Source: Microstegium vimineum (taxonomy: Eukaryota > Streptophyta > Magnoliopsida > Poales > Poaceae). Taken from it: DNA of 64,000 bases. The stretch covers positions 407,773 to 471,772 of the forward strand of contig CM039141.1 of the NCBI GenBank assembly GCA_022036555.1. The letters run 5' to 3'. The position numbers and the translations under genes were made by a program. The notes below the pieces were generated by a model, which worked only from the letters and a program-made list of their open reading frames with translations, made no database searches and was not told the DNA's origin. Below are positions 1 through 13,009 of the stretch, piece after piece (position 1 is the stretch's first letter; each line of letters opens with the position of its first letter).

Positions 1-350
1 GACCCTCTCATCTCTCTGAAAACAGCAGGGAAACCTGACAGTCCGGACGCTATTCCCTGTCCGGACGCAGGCATCCGGACAACGTCCGGTTTGAAAACCT
101 CCTCTCTGGAACTCTCTGCTGGGTCCGGACGCTCACCAATGGTCCGGACTCACCTCACTGGACTGCGTCCGGACTCAAAACATGCTCTCTGGAGCTCTCT
201 GCTGGGGTACGGACGCAACATGCAGTCCGGACCCTAAACTGTTCACCGCGTCCGGACGCTCTGACCCACTCAGAGCAAACCCTGGGGTCCGGACGCACAC
301 CCAATGGTCCGGACCCAGGGAAAAGGCTAGCGTCCGGAGCTCCTTTTCTG
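1..350. repeat. Cluster of GTCCGGAC motifs
   Basis: About a dozen copies of the palindromic core GTCCGGAC or close variants (for example cagtccggacgc, tggtccggact, gcgtccggactc) occur in irregular spacing. No reading frame here is credible, and the short open frames on both strands are incidental. In grasses this kind of motif-dense sequence is often found in the untranslated interior of LTR retrotransposons. That assignment is inference, since no LTR is visible because the window starts inside it. Confidence 0.6.
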
Positions 351-379
351 GCCAAAACAACACACTTCCAAAATAGAAG

Positions 380-775
380 TTGCTCTACAAGTTTCAAGGA
401 CTATTTCTAAGCTGCCTAGTACTAGTTTTCACAAGTGTGCACCACACCTAATCACATAGCCTTTCCTAGGTCAAGCTACTAATTAGTACCCCCTTAATAG
501 TACGGCCAAAGGAAAAAATAAAGGTGCTAAACTACTCTAAGTGTCTCTCATCTCCAATGACACTTAGACCTAGTCTAATCTTCAACCTTGTTGCCAATCC
601 TTTGAAAGTCGAAATGATTCCAATAAGGGGAACGAATACCATGATACCATGATAGTCCAATCAACTATCCATTACCATGACCTAACTTTCATATTGCCTC
701 TGCAAAACACACGTTAGTCATAGTAATCTTACATTGTCGTTAATCACCGAAACACTAGGGGTCTAGATGTTTTCA
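380..775. mobile_element. Retrotransposon-derived remnant (probable)
   Basis: Non-coding sequence with the feel of a dispersed grass repeat: short polypurine and polypyrimidine blocks, the phrase 'ctaggggtctagatg' at its right end, and no open frame. I recognise similar text from non-coding parts of grass gypsy-type elements, but no LTR, primer-binding site or coding domain is present, so the class is uncertain. It joins directly to the GTCCGGAC cluster on its left. Confidence 0.35.
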
Positions 776-2050
776 CTGCAACTATGTCTGGATGAGTTTA
801 TTGCCTTTTGAGTTTGGATTAACATGTATGAAGTATTTTTTTTTGGTAAATACTAAATAGTGTGTAAAGTGCATATTTGCCTTTCTGCAACATGCTGTTA
901 TTTATTTGGGCATTCTGAGTTCTTGAGTTCTAGGTTGAAATGGTTGCATAATTCAAGGAATCTGGCGTCATGTTATTTAGCAGATCAAGTTGATACGGTT
1001 GGCATTTGGTCGGTTTGTTTCTAGCAAATCCAAAAGGAGTATGCAATAGTACTGATTGGTTTAAAATCATGGTTTGGTGGTGGCGTCTCATGAATCTTTC
1101 TTCAGTGCTGAGATCAGGAAAGTTTTGAGTCATCATCGCTATTATGCTCTTGTATAAGTAAACTCTATGTCGGTAGTCATACTTGTACACATCATTTGAT
1201 GTATGTATTTTGGTAGTTCTCTAGAAGCGTTAATATGTAATGTTACCTACTGTCTGCTGTGTGCCATTGAGCTAGGAATATACAAATGTAAGACCAGAAG
1301 GCAAAGGCACCACAGTAATAAATGGGTTTATTTCCAAGGATTAGTTTGACTTTGACAAGGTTTATTTTACCCTGACTTGATCCTCAGTCATAAGAAGCAT
1401 GCTTGAAGTCTATATTTCAGTTTAATGATAGCCTTTTAATATCACTATTATCGTTTCTGAATCTGATTTTCCCATGCACTCTGGATGCTGACATGAAGCC
1501 ATTGGGCAATAATTCTTGTCCACTTCAAAGAAACAGAACACCTTTTTTGAGGGAGGTAAATACTCCTACAGAACAATTATTGAACAGTTGTGCTTCTGCC
1601 GGTCATAGCAACAGCAGGTGCTCAGATTCAATCAATTCCATCAACCATCAGCATTTCCCAACTTTGGTTGCCTACTGCCCCTTGTTGCTCCCCTCCCCGT
1701 TTTTTCTATCTGAACCTAGCTTCACAGTTCACAGCAGCTTCCTCGTAACCAGTTCCACCAATTAGAAGAAGGGGCATCAAACATCTGGAGAAAAGGGGAA
1801 AGGTTAACTAAGGGAGAAGAGAATAATAATAAAAAAAAGAACTCCTAAACATCATGATTAAGAGAGAAACATATTTATGATCTTGGTAAGCCTAGTCTTA
1901 CTGAGATCAGCATGATCCTTGTGAGATAAGGATTCACAAGAGTTCACAAAAGTAATTACTTGATAAGTAATATTTTGTAATAACCAGACAAAGACTAACA
2001 CAAGAGAAGCAACTTTTTTTTTAATTTTTTATAACGACATGAATAAGTAA
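776..2050. other. Gene-free stretch upstream of ARP2
   Basis: AT-rich sequence with no supported gene. One exon-like interval (about 1428-1556, preceded by an AG and followed by ggtaaat) is open on the plus strand but resembles nothing I recognise. It is not called. Confidence 0.5.
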
Positions 2051-2351
2051 GGGGGTGTTTGGTTATCTGACTTATTTTTAATCCCTTGTCACATCGTATG
2101 TTTGGTATCAATTAAATAAATTAAATATATTTTATATTATAATACTGTAGCATCATATTGTCAAATTATAGACTATTTTATATCAATAGATTTGTTTCGC
2201 AAAATAGTCTTCGGCTGACAAATTAGTTTTATAAATAGTCTATATTTAATACTCCTAATTAGTGTCTAGATATCCGATGTAACAGAGACTTTTTTTAAGT
2301 CCCTAAAACCAAATATCCGATGTATTTAAGTCCCTAAAACCAAACACCCCC
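2051..2351. mobile_element. Tourist-like MITE (PIF/Harbinger type), 301 bp
   Basis: The ends are perfect 14-bp inverted repeats, gggggtgtttggtt on the left and aaccaaacaccccc on the right. They are bounded by the trinucleotide taa at 2048-2050 and 2352-2354, the TWA target duplication typical of Tourist/PIF-Harbinger elements. The interior is AT-rich and non-coding. It sits about 230 bp upstream of the ARP2 start codon, so it probably lies in or next to the promoter. Confidence 0.85.
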
Positions 2352-2513
2352 TAATCAACACTGATCAGGGACCGTCCGTGCTTCAATCCGACGGTGAGAG
2401 TTGTTGCGGTCAGTCGCGCAAGTCTCGTCTCGTCTCGTTCGTCTTCTCTGCTCCCCTCCTCTCCGTACCGTAGCTTGGAAGCGCAGAGAAACAGGGAGAT
2501 CGCCAGAGAGAGG

Positions 2514-2554
2514 GGAGGAGGAGGAGGAGGAGGAGGAGGAGGAGGAGGAGGAGG
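2514..2554 (+). repeat. (GGA)n microsatellite in ARP2 5' leader
   Basis: An uninterrupted GGA run of about 13-14 units lies 29 bp before the ARP2 start codon, probably in the 5' UTR. It creates glycine, glutamate, proline and serine runs in spurious open frames on both strands. Confidence 0.85.
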
Positions 2555-2582
2555 ATCGCCCGAAGAAGGGAGGGAAGCGCGA

Positions 2583-5500
2583 ATGGAGAGCAGGAATGTG
2601 GTGGTGTGCGACAATGGTACCGGGGTAAGCCTCTCCCTCCCTGATCCACACCATCTCCGCTTCGTTCCTAGATCCGCCGCCCGTTCATGCTCCGGACCAC
2701 GGCCGAGTTTCTCGCGTACCGCCCCCCGACGCAATCCGCCGCCGCTTCGGCCACTGACTGGTGGGGAGGGGGGAAGCCGGTTGGTGAGTCGATCGCCGGT
2801 GGCGGGACCGGAGGATTCGGGTGACGCACACGTGCTTGGCACGGCTGGACGGAGGCTGGGAGCCATGGAGGACTGGAAGCGAGACACGGTTGTTTGCTGG
2901 GGCATCGGTCGCCGCAGTTAGGTACCTCAGGGGCGTTGGATTAGGTTGAAACCACAGCTGCTGCGGCAATCGGGAATCGTTATTCGGTTGTTGTGACATT
3001 GTTCACAAGGCAAAGCTTAGGTTTACCTGCAAATTTATATTAAAAAATTGCTGGTGAAATCTCTAGTTCTTGTGTTGACAGTGTGTTTGGGTTAATAAAG
3101 TTCCTTCTGTTCTTCTTCATTTTTTGTCAGTGGAAAAGCATAAATTGTTCCATAAATGTAAAATGTCAGACCTATCGTTTGTACAACCATGTAATTACTA
3201 GATATATTGATGCACAGAAGAAATGTCGATTCAGTCTGATATTTCTTCTACAAGCTAAATTCCGTGTACATGTGATATCCTGCTGAAAATCTGGTGACCT
3301 CAATCTGCTTTAAGCTTTCGCCAATACTAAATACATCATATGGACAGATGTGAGGCTTGTTGAGTCTCCGATGTGAGTAAACGGCAATGAGCCAGAGTAC
3401 AGCAGATCATTCTTTTCTCTAATTCGACACCTTTTGGTTGCAGTATGTGAAGTGTGGCTTTGCTGGTGAGAACTTTCCTACATCTGTGTTCCCTTGTGTT
3501 GTCGGAAGACCTCTACTTCGCTATGAGGAGTCACTTCAGGAACAAGAATTGACGGTCTGAATCCATTTTGTTATCATCTTTCTGAAACTTACTTCATGTT
3601 CATGAGTACATCTTATGGTAGGGGCTTATGTTCGATGCAGGATATTGTTGTTGGAGCAGCTTGTGCTGACTTGAGACATCAACTTGATGTATCATATCCT
3701 GTCACCAATGGCATTGTTCAAAATTGGGATGATATGGGCCATATTTGGGATAATGCCTTCTACAGTGAGCTCAAGGTATTATACTGCTATGCTTAACCCT
3801 GCTTGTAATGCCTTACCCTTTCTCTGGAAAGTATGTTCCCCTGATATCCTTAATTATATTTCCTAAGTTTCCTAGCTCTAGTTAAAGCATCACCTTTCTA
3901 TTTTCTTCATTTAGGTTGATCCATCTGAGTGTAAAATCCTACTCACAGATCCACCACTCAATCCGTTGAAAAACCGAGAAAAAATGGTATGCCATTTCCT
4001 TTTATCAAAATTTGTCACATACTGCCACAGTTTAGTTTCTAACACCAATGTCTAACAAAAAATGAATCCCATGAACAGATTGAGACGATGTTCGAGAAAT
4101 ATAACTTTGCTGGGGTCTTCATCCAGATTCAAGCAGTTCTTTCACTGTATGCTCAAGGTCATATCTCCCTCCTGACCACGTGAACATACAAGATCTTATT
4201 AACACTCCACTTTACATGTATGTATATATGTTTCAGGCTTGCTAACTGGACTTGTGATAGATTCTGGTGATGGTGTTACTCATGTGGTATGAGAATAATG
4301 TTCTTCCCAATATTTGACTTAGTATTAATGTTATTATGGTTTGAAGGGGTACATTCAATTTCTAATCATGTTTGTGTTACCAACTCAAATATCATGGTAA
4401 TTAGCAACATTAACCCAGAGCACCATGCAATGACATTTTAAATAGTATATGCCAGTCAATGAATTCATTACGCTGTATGAAAGTGTTTGAATTAGGCACT
4501 ATAAATTTATAAATTAGAAACTCATCACACATGAATAGTAGTAAAAAGATATAACAACTATGTAATTGACCATTGCATATTATCTTGTTTTACAATGATG
4601 TTTGAGTCCTATGCTCTCAGATGCTCTTTTCTTCAGCATGCCCTTTTGATATTTTTTATGTTATCTGCTTTTCATTTTTTTCCTACAACCATGTGATGTC
4701 ACAAAACCTGTTTCCATTTAGGTTATTAGGTTTGGACCAATGAGCAAATGTCTTTATCTCTTTGCTACATGTGATTCACTTACTTTGATGTGAAGCTTCT
4801 AATTTTAACTCTTTTATTTCTATTTTCATTCTTAATTTTGTTACCTATAATCTTTTTCATGCATTCAGGTGCCTGTAGTTGATGGATACTCGTATCCTCA
4901 TCTGACAAAGAGAATGAATGTAGCTGGAAGGCATATAACATCTTATCTTGTTGACCTACTCTCAAGGAGAGGGTAATACCTATCTTGCTCTGAAGATGTT
5001 TTCTTCTGCAGTTGATGCTACATTATTTTTCTAATTCAAAGAAATCCCCCACTTTAAAAGGTATGCTATGAACAAATCTGCTGACTTTGAGACGGTCAGA
5101 GAAATAAAAGAGAAACTATGCTATATAAGGTAAGTTGTTTTATTGTTCTTAATTATTGTTCCTATCTTGCTGTCATATATGTAGTCATGGCAGCTAAATT
5201 ATGTACAGCTATGATTACAAACGAGAATACCAGCTAGGACTTGAGACCACAATACTTGTGAAAAGTTACACTGTAAGTATGCTGCCCTGCTTGTATTTCT
5301 TCCCTGTTCCTTTTCCTACTGTAAGCTCAGTTCTTGTGATCAGCTTCCAGATGGAAGAGTTATTAAAGTGGGCACTGAACGGTTTCAAGCTCCTGAAGCT
5401 CTTTTCACTCCTGTAAGACTATTTTGTTTCTGTTCCTGCATAGTAATACTGATTGCATTATGCAATTGTGTCGGCAAAGTAGCATTCATCAAATATTTAT

Positions 5501-7340
5501 TTAACAGGAACTGATAGATGTCGAAGGTGATGGGATGGCAGATATGGCATTTCGTTGCATTCAGGAAATGGATATCGACAACCGGATGATGGTATACATA
5601 TCTTACCAGTACCATGTACATTGCTGGTTCAACCTTTCAATTGTTCAAACTTTCTAGGACGATATCTGCCAGACCATGGTTGTATATAATTATATACTTA
5701 GTTGTAGTGTTTTTTTGTTTTAATATATTTGACGGAGGTCGTAATACTGCATTCATGAATATAGCAATTTGACAAGTTTAGCTATTTAAATACTACTGTT
5801 AGACTTGTGGATACTTGTCGCCCTGTTGTCTTCTTTGCAGGCAACACAACTTCAAATAACATAAATTAAACAGTATAGTGCTTAATTGTATTTAGAATGA
5901 TAGTGTTGCACCATCAGACATTCTGTTGTTTTCTGTTTCTTTTCCCGTATCTGTAAGGCTTCAAACTACTGTATTTCCGTTCTGATGCAATGGAAATGGG
6001 GTTATCCTCAGTTCAAAAAAAGGTGTATTTAGAATGTTAAGTTTATTTAAATTTATATAATGTTTATATCCTGATCTTCTGGACTTAAGTCAAATTCAAT
6101 AAACGGGCTGAAACCATATCAAAATACCAACCACATTAGATCTCCTATACTTTACATTATATCTCACCCTGCTCGGATGTGCTACACAGCCTGCAGCCTG
6201 CAGCGGCTGTGTCTGTTTATATTCTTCTACAAGGGGCTGCTGCAGCAAGCAGTACTGATCAGTCGCATTCAAAAAAAGAATAGGTTGATCATGTTGTGCT
6301 TCTATTTCTCTTATTAGAATATCTGATCATGTTTTTGCAGCTTTATCAACATATTGTCCTGAGTGGAGGAAGTACCATGTACCCTGGTCTCCCAAGTCGG
6401 TAAGACTATATTCTTTTTTAGTTTGTAGTCGTGAGGATATGCTTGTCCTCATTTGTGTTTTTTAGTTTACTACCAGCATTGAAAAATCATGAGTCTGAAA
6501 CAACATTATGCATTCTAATTGTTCTTTTTTTTGATAGCCTTCTTGGTAGTTGTCCTATAAGCACATATGGATATGGACACATGGTTATGTTAACTGCCTG
6601 TAATGTTTCTTATAGTGATTGTTTTCCTGGTTCATTAAGCCTATACCCGAGTTGCATATGCTTAACAAGTTACTACTTTTTACAAGGCTGGAGAAGGAAA
6701 TTCTTGATCGCTATCTTGATGTAGTTTTGAAGGGAAACAAAGATGGCCTGAAGGTAATATACATGCATTATATTTTTTATGGCCTGAAGGAAATTGTTGA
6801 TCGCTAGCCAAGCTGTAAGATTGTTGATGTTCTACCTTGCATTGTTGTAATCGTTGGTCCACAGTTGTTATTCTTCTCTGTTGACCTTTATAATAATTTT
6901 TTGTTAAATAATAATCTGCGCTTCCTTTCTTACAAATAGAAGATATATATAAGTGCATAAACTTATTGAACTCATAGACAGAACAATCCAAATACACTTT
7001 CTGAAAGGATATGCATTCATCTCAGTATTAGTGTGTGCTCTCTGTTTCCAACTGCGACACATTGCCTCTCGTTGTGCATAGAAATTACGACTGCGGATAG
7101 AGGATCCTCCTCGGAGAAAGCACATGGTGTACCTGGGAGGTGCAGTGCTTGCTGGAATCATGAAGGTAATTCTTGTATATGCGCTATCATGTAGAATCTT
7201 ATTACACTGTGATGGATTGCTAGTAGTATACTTCCCTGCGTATTGTTTGGAACATGCAGGATGCACCTGAGTTCTGGATAACCAGGCAGGAGTACCAGGA
7301 AGAAGGTGTCGCGTGCCTAAGGAAGTGTGGACAGTCATAA
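2583..7340 (+). CDS. ARP2: Actin-related protein 2 (ARP2), Arp2/3 complex subunit
   Basis: A complete 389-residue protein is encoded in 15 exons: 2583-2624, 3444-3554, 3641-3775, 3915-3986, 4079-4157, 4237-4286, 4869-4972, 5061-5129, 5209-5272, 5344-5412, 5508-5591, 6341-6399, 6687-6753, 7082-7165 and 7260-7340. Every intron is GT-AG and all phases join. The protein opens with the actin-fold phosphate loop (DNGTG, residues 10-14), has the second phosphate loop DSGDG at 155-159 and ends in KCGQS. With ARP3 it forms the pseudo-dimer that templates a branch filament in the Arp2/3 complex; in plants this supports trichome and pavement-cell shape downstream of SCAR/WAVE. The length matches the plant ARP2 family. 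The start is the first ATG after the GGA-rich leader and gives the family's expected N terminus. No defect is visible. Confidence 0.97.
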
Positions 7341-7656
7341 GTTGCAACTGTGTAGCCACTTATTATCATCCAATCCCACCACAGAAGAAATGAAGGGGCT
7401 CCCCATGCTGACGGAAACAAGGGCCAGAGCTTCCAGAGCCAGCCATGGTTCACTCGTGAAGCGAAGGTCACATGAGAAAGAAGAGCTCAAGATTACAGCT
7501 TTGTTGTTGGTGTTGTATATTGTAGTGAGCTGTCCTTAGCATGCTCGGGGATAATACTGTTCTAGGGGACCATGTTTTTATTGGCTACTCGATTTGCCCT
7601 CTATGATTGATCATCGTGTGAAGTTTTAGATATGGATCACGAAGGCTACTTTATAA

Positions 7657-7799
7657 CTTGTTTGGATGTAGTCAGTTTCGTATCAATTCACATCAATTCA
7701 CATGTGTTGGGGTGAATTGGAGTGAAACTTAAATTAAATTTCACCTCAATCCACCACCACACATGTGGATTGAGGTGAATACGATAACATCCAAACAAG
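7657..7799. mobile_element. Short MITE-like inverted-repeat element, 143 bp
   Basis: The terminal inverted repeats are cttgtttggatgt on the left and acatccaaacaag on the right, 13 of 13 matching. The interior itself folds back (caattcacatgtgttgg against ccacacatgtggattg). No clear target duplication is visible, so the superfamily is left open. It lies about 320 bp beyond the ARP2 stop codon. Confidence 0.6.
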
Positions 7800-8220
7800 A
7801 CCTTATTTGTATTTCTTTCGTGATCAATATCATGAACCTGACAAAGTCTATTGGCTGTCATGTGGAATAGGGGCAAGTAGGTACCTTCCTAAATTGTCCC
7901 AAATCAGAACCTTCGTACTGTGCTGTAGAACTAGAAGTTCTGAGTTGTGTGCAAAAGGAAAAGTGGAGAATCTTTAGTAAATATTTACTTCATCTGATGC
8001 TGAAGCTTTGGTGACTAGATAATGTTCCAGTGCAGATTTGGATTACTCTGATAGGTTGCCTGCAAAGTCTTTCTCATTACTCGAGATTAGCGTTGCAAAA
8101 TGCGAAGAGCTATTTTTCTTAAAAGTTATTCTGTTCTTTTGACCTCGACTGATTTCAGTGGAATCTTATTCGTACGGTTGGCCTTAGAGAAACTTGGAAG
8201 CACCGCCTACTTTCAACCTG

Positions 8221-8282
8221 TTCGCTTGGCTTTTCAGCCGGTTTAAATCTAGCCATAACAGTGTTTTTCTCTCACAAGAAAT
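8221..8282. mobile_element. Fragment of the 'cctgttcgcttggc' MITE family
   Basis: This contains the end motif ctgttcgcttggcttttcag and the internal motif cagtgtttttctctcacaag shared with the fuller copy at 33295-33410. It is truncated on the right by a short tandem repeat. Confidence 0.45.
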
Positions 8283-8290
8283 CAGCCAGC

Positions 8291-8352
8291 AGTGCATAAT
8301 CCTACTAGAATAGTGCATAATCCTACTAGAACAGTGCATAATCCTGCTAAGC
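8291..8352. repeat. 21-bp tandem repeat, three copies
   Basis: The unit agtgcataatcctactagaa is repeated three times in direct order, the third copy diverged (cctgctaagc). Non-coding. Confidence 0.7.
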
Positions 8353-8642
8353 TAACATGCCGTTTGTTATTATATCTGACTAATGAGCCACTTACTTTGT
8401 GGATGGCAGGACTTTGTTTCCTTGAAGCCATTGTGTACCGGACTTTTTTGTGATATATATCTTGCATTGTGATGTTCAGTCATGGGTATCTCATCAGCTC
8501 AGAATTGCAGTGGAGAAACGGAAACCTATATATATCATCAGGACTTGAGACTGAACATCAACCTGGCAGTCAAGGCTAGGACAAACAAACTAGCACTCAT
8601 CCATGAGAATGGCTTGATACCAATGATGTGGTCTACGTTAAC

Positions 8643-8697
8643 AAAGAAAGAAAGAAAGAAAGAAAAAATGAAAGAAAGAAAGGAAGAAAGAAAGAAT
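8643..8697 (+). repeat. (AAAG)n microsatellite
   Basis: An imperfect AAAG/GAAA run of about 50 bp with a few interruptions. It explains the lysine- and glutamate-rich spurious open frame across it. Confidence 0.8.
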
Positions 8698-10745
8698 CTT
8701 GATGAGCACCACATACATTACTGGTTCTGGTATTCAGAATAATCTTCCCTTGAACCATATATTATATTCTCGCATGGCAATGCAAATGCAGGTCGTTTTC
8801 GAGGAACCAATTCCAGCACGCATGCATTTGGAGACCTTGCCGGCCGGATCGACCAAAAATTCTCCCATCTCCAGCTCCAGCTCCAGGAGAGCTGAGAAGC
8901 CAAACACACAGACATAATACTCTCTCTCTATATATAAAATATAATGTTCTGATCTGAATTCCACTGCACATATATATATATATATGCGTCCCTATCATAT
9001 CCTGTAGCTTGTGTGCTCGTGGAAGACTCGTGCCCGCCACAAGCCTCTGCATGCCTTGTTTTCTTCACACACGCAACACAACACGTACAGTACAGTACAA
9101 CTTGGCGAGTGAGAGAGATCCATGCATTTCTATCAGGATATATACCCCCATAAATGTCCTTTCTAAAAAAAAATTCCCCATAATAATAACAATAATTCAA
9201 ATTCTATTTCGTGGTTGCCGTATCTTTCTTACTTTATATTATAACATATATGTCTTCTTTGGTAGTTTTTTTTAAGGGATTTTAGCTCTGGCTTTTCTAG
9301 CTTCTTGGATCGTTGAATCTCTACCAAACATCTCTATCATAGTCATGTGATCTAATTTTTCTTTCGCGAACATGCCTTGGTAAGTATTTCATTATTAAGA
9401 GGATCTGATTTAATTTATTTTTTTTCCGCAAACATGCCTTGATAAGTTTTTCCATTAAAAGGACGTTGTTTGAGAGTACCACATCAAAATGCAAAGCCTT
9501 TTGAAAAGAAACATACCCCCAAGAATATATACATCCTACACTCAATTCCATCCGTGCTAGCTACCAAGACATCTGAGCTTTTGCTGTCGATGCGCCCCAT
9601 ATTTATCGCCGAAAGTCTGATCATCCGGTGTAGATCGAACGATAGGGAATAGCTATCTTCTTGTGCATGCGTGTCGTCGTCTTTTCATCGGAAAGTTCCA
9701 TTTGAGATGCTCCTGCCGGCGCCTGTTGGTCAGGGATGCTGATGAGATCTACAGTACTATTCATCTACGAGCTGAGCCAGAGCCAACGGCTGCGACAAGT
9801 CTGACTCTCATCAGAGAATGCGCGCATATATGGTTGTGGTTGGTTGGTTTCCCATTTCTGCACTCCAGCTGATCGATGACTATTTTTCTTTGGTTGTGTA
9901 CAGGAAGTCAAGAATTTGGAATGGAATGGCACCCACGTACACCGGCCTTTTCACATGCTTCAGCTCTTTTGGTGTCTGTCTTCCAATGACTTCCAAGGGC
10001 CGGCCAACATGAACATGCATGGCAATGATCCACTTGCATTTTCGATGGCTCTCATCGCACTACAGTGACGAGCAAAAGGAGAGGAGGCGGCAGCCGCAGC
10101 AGCAAGCAAAGCGAGCTGGGAAAGCAACTGGAGACAGCAGCAGAGCAGGACTGTGCGTATGATAGATGCTGCTAGCTAATTCAGAAAAGCTCCAACAAAG
10201 GTACAGGAACAGAGGACCCATTGATCTTGCGTCGAGTCGTCGCATTTTTTTTCAGTGGATTTGGTTAGGACAATCCCTGCCAGGAAAAAGGCACAGTAAC
10301 TGATCTGGCATGGCATGCATGGTTTCCTTTTGTGATGTGGTGGGAGTTTGCTCTATTTGGTTATTCAGAGCAGAGCAGTCCAGTAGTTGCAGGTTGCTTT
10401 CAATTCACTGCTGCTGTATTATTGGCTGTTTGCCTGAAACTGAAACGTTTTAACTTTTAACGAGTTGCTGTCGCTCTACCCTTTTTCGTCTCTGCTGTCC
10501 CTAGTCTCTCGACATTTCCTGAAATTTGGACATTCAGACCTGTTGGTCACAATATTCAGAGACTAATATATATAGGTTCCTTGTCTTTCAGAAATATAAA
10601 AAGATCTAGCCTCTTATATATCACTGTGAATGTATGTAGCAGACCACCCAATCCTTTTATTTGAGTATGATCACATTTCATATATATATAGCAGTCCTAA
10701 TCCTTTCAGGTGGCAAGTATGTCATGTCACCATGCAGCTATTCGT

Positions 10746-11144
10746 CACTACTGGAAACTCGAATAGGTATGTGTGTGTAAAAACCCACAAAAAAAATATT
10801 TTTCGACGGTGTACCGTCAGAAAATAGCACACAAAATTAGAATGACAGAAAAATTAATATTTTCTGTCGGTTCGCCGTCAGAAATAGTTTTTCTGTCGGT
10901 ATTACACACAGAAAAATTATGTTCCCCGGATTAAAAGTAATTTTTCTGTGTGTGTATCCACACAGAAAAAAAACACACAGGTAAATGTATGTATTTTTCT
11001 ATAGGTTCAAGTGTACTCACAGAAAAATTCATGACACTCACAGAAAAAGTCATGTCACCCGAATTAAAACTAATCTTTCTGGTAGCTCTCCTCACAGAAA
11101 AAAGAGTTAAATACACAGAAAAATAATGTTTTTTTAATAGTAGC
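10746..11144. mobile_element. Small non-autonomous CACTA-like element
   Basis: It starts with cactactggaaa, the canonical CACTA (En/Spm) terminus. It then carries many subterminal copies, in both orientations, of tttttctgtcggt and cacacagaaaaa motifs, as CACTA ends do. The right end reads tttttaatagtag, a decayed version of the expected inverted terminus. No transposase is present. A matching 3-bp target duplication is not obvious, so the right border is approximate. Confidence 0.6.
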
Positions 11145-12439
11145 AACAATATATTAAAACATATATTATCCATACAGTAATTTCATTTCATGGGACATAA
11201 TAAACAACATACATATATGGTGTCCAAATGTTCAATATGAAGCCATGCATGAAGTTGCAGAGATACATGCATGTATTCCCTTCATGAGAAAAAAAGAAAG
11301 AAAAAGATTTAACTCGAACAAACTCAGAATTGCATCTTTCGATGGAGGTAGGACTACGCTAGCTATATCGGTGATGCATGATCTATCACTCTTTTTTAAA
11401 ATGTATAGTATGTAGGGCTGTTGCTAGGCTGAAGATTGGATAGGCCTTGAGGAACCTCAACCACACTTTACTAATCTTGTCGGTAACAAGGAAGAGATTC
11501 CTGCTACTGCTATGCCATCATATAATCCTGTAGTGATATGTCATCATAATCCTGTGGTGATATTGCCATACGTACTGAACAGAATAATATATAATGTGCC
11601 ATGCATATACTGATTGCTAGCTATCTAGTTAGGTGCTGTTTTCCCCCTTTGTGGAATAAAAAAAAAATCTGAGAGAACCTCTTTTGAGCAACATAATTGA
11701 CCGCCCTAACATTTTTCAGTCATCGAGTATAGTATCGCCAGTTTTCACAAAAAAAAGGTTTTAGATTTATATATTTTCATACAGCTCACAGGAAATCAAA
11801 GAAGAGAGAGAGAGAGAGCTGTTCACCAGCAATCTATAACGACACCTCAACAGTACGGAGCACTATATATAGAGAAAAAAAAATGTGCGCCAGTGTGTGC
11901 ATGTATAGGATATGTGTGCATGCTGCGGCCACTAACCCTAGCCGTCTAGCAAAGGTATATAGCTAGGGTCCTCAATGAATGACGACACCATGAACACATA
12001 AGGTGAAGCTCGCTCCACAGCATTCTTGCCCGACACAAAGGCTTTGGCAAGAAGCTCATGCAGTACACTCGATCTTGTTTATTTTACACATGCTTATGGT
12101 ATTTCCCCCCCTACTAAACATGCTTATGGTAATAATCATCGACAATGAGGCCGACATTTTAGTGGTTGTAAAGGGTGTTGATATATAAATAGTACCACCA
12201 GTAATTTAAACAGTTGTATATATATGTATGAGATTCACATACCGATCATATCTAGTTTGTTGTTTTTGAGTCACAGAACATGTACACCAAATTGCCACTA
12301 GTTGTCCAATATGCATATCCAACAGTGTCACATGACGCAAGACACACATGTGGCACAGTGGTCAAGCAATTTATGAAAAGCCGCATACAACTAGATCGAT
12401 CTATATTTTATGAGTATATATTTATCATCGAGCTAGGAA

Positions 12440-12640
12440 ATAGTAGATAGACGAGCTTTATTCTCGGTTGGGAGCTAGAATTAACTACAGTTTTCCAACC
12501 AGGATTGTGGATCAAAAAACGGGCTTTAGTTTCATTTTTTTCAACCGGTATTACAGATTCGGAATTGAAGGTCTCGGTCTACCCGCATACACCGGTGTTG
12601 GCTATCATCTGTTAGAAAACTATTTGGTTTACGACTTTTT
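12440..12640. mobile_element. Degenerate foldback with 'ctttagt/cggttgg' motifs
   Basis: The phrases ttctcggttgg, aaccaggattgtgg, gggctttagtttc and caaccggtattac recur in opposite orientations. This resembles the decayed subterminal repeats of grass DNA elements built on 'ctttagtcccggttgg'. Borders and class cannot be fixed. Confidence 0.3.
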
Positions 12641-12916
12641 TGTTGACAGCTCACACACGTACTGTATCTGCTAGACATGCCTTAAATTATCTTCTATTTG
12701 ATCATGAAGAATGTATTATTGTACTTCAGGAAAAGTCATGATCCTTTGCAGTTTCCTTATTGTTGAGATTGTTTTCAAATGTGAATTCTTTCAATATGCA
12801 ATGGCAACTAAAATAGGAGCTATTTGCTCTGATATTTTAGTTAGGATGTTTATATGCTTAACAAACTGGAAACCTGGAAACAGAAAAATATATATGATTA
12901 GATGCATATAATAATA

Positions 12917-12918
<2 letters not shown>

Positions 12919-13007
<89 letters not shown>
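12919..13007. repeat. (AT)n microsatellite, about 44 units
   Basis: An uninterrupted 89-bp AT run is followed abruptly by a GC-rich segment (13008-13080) that resembles nothing I recognise. The tract is a perfect self-complement, so any length polymorphism or assembly error would concentrate here. Confidence 0.95.

Positions 13008-13009
<2 letters not shown>

Noticed and set aside
1403..1765. 120-codon plus-strand open frame with an exon-like core at 1428-1556
   Set aside because: It lacks an ATG start, resembles no family I know, and has no partner exon upstream or downstream. Probably chance.
2351..2921. Several long open frames across the ARP2 leader on both strands
   Set aside because: They are produced by the GGA microsatellite and a GC-rich leader. 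The real exon 1 (2583-2624) is only 14 codons and joins in phase to the rest of ARP2.
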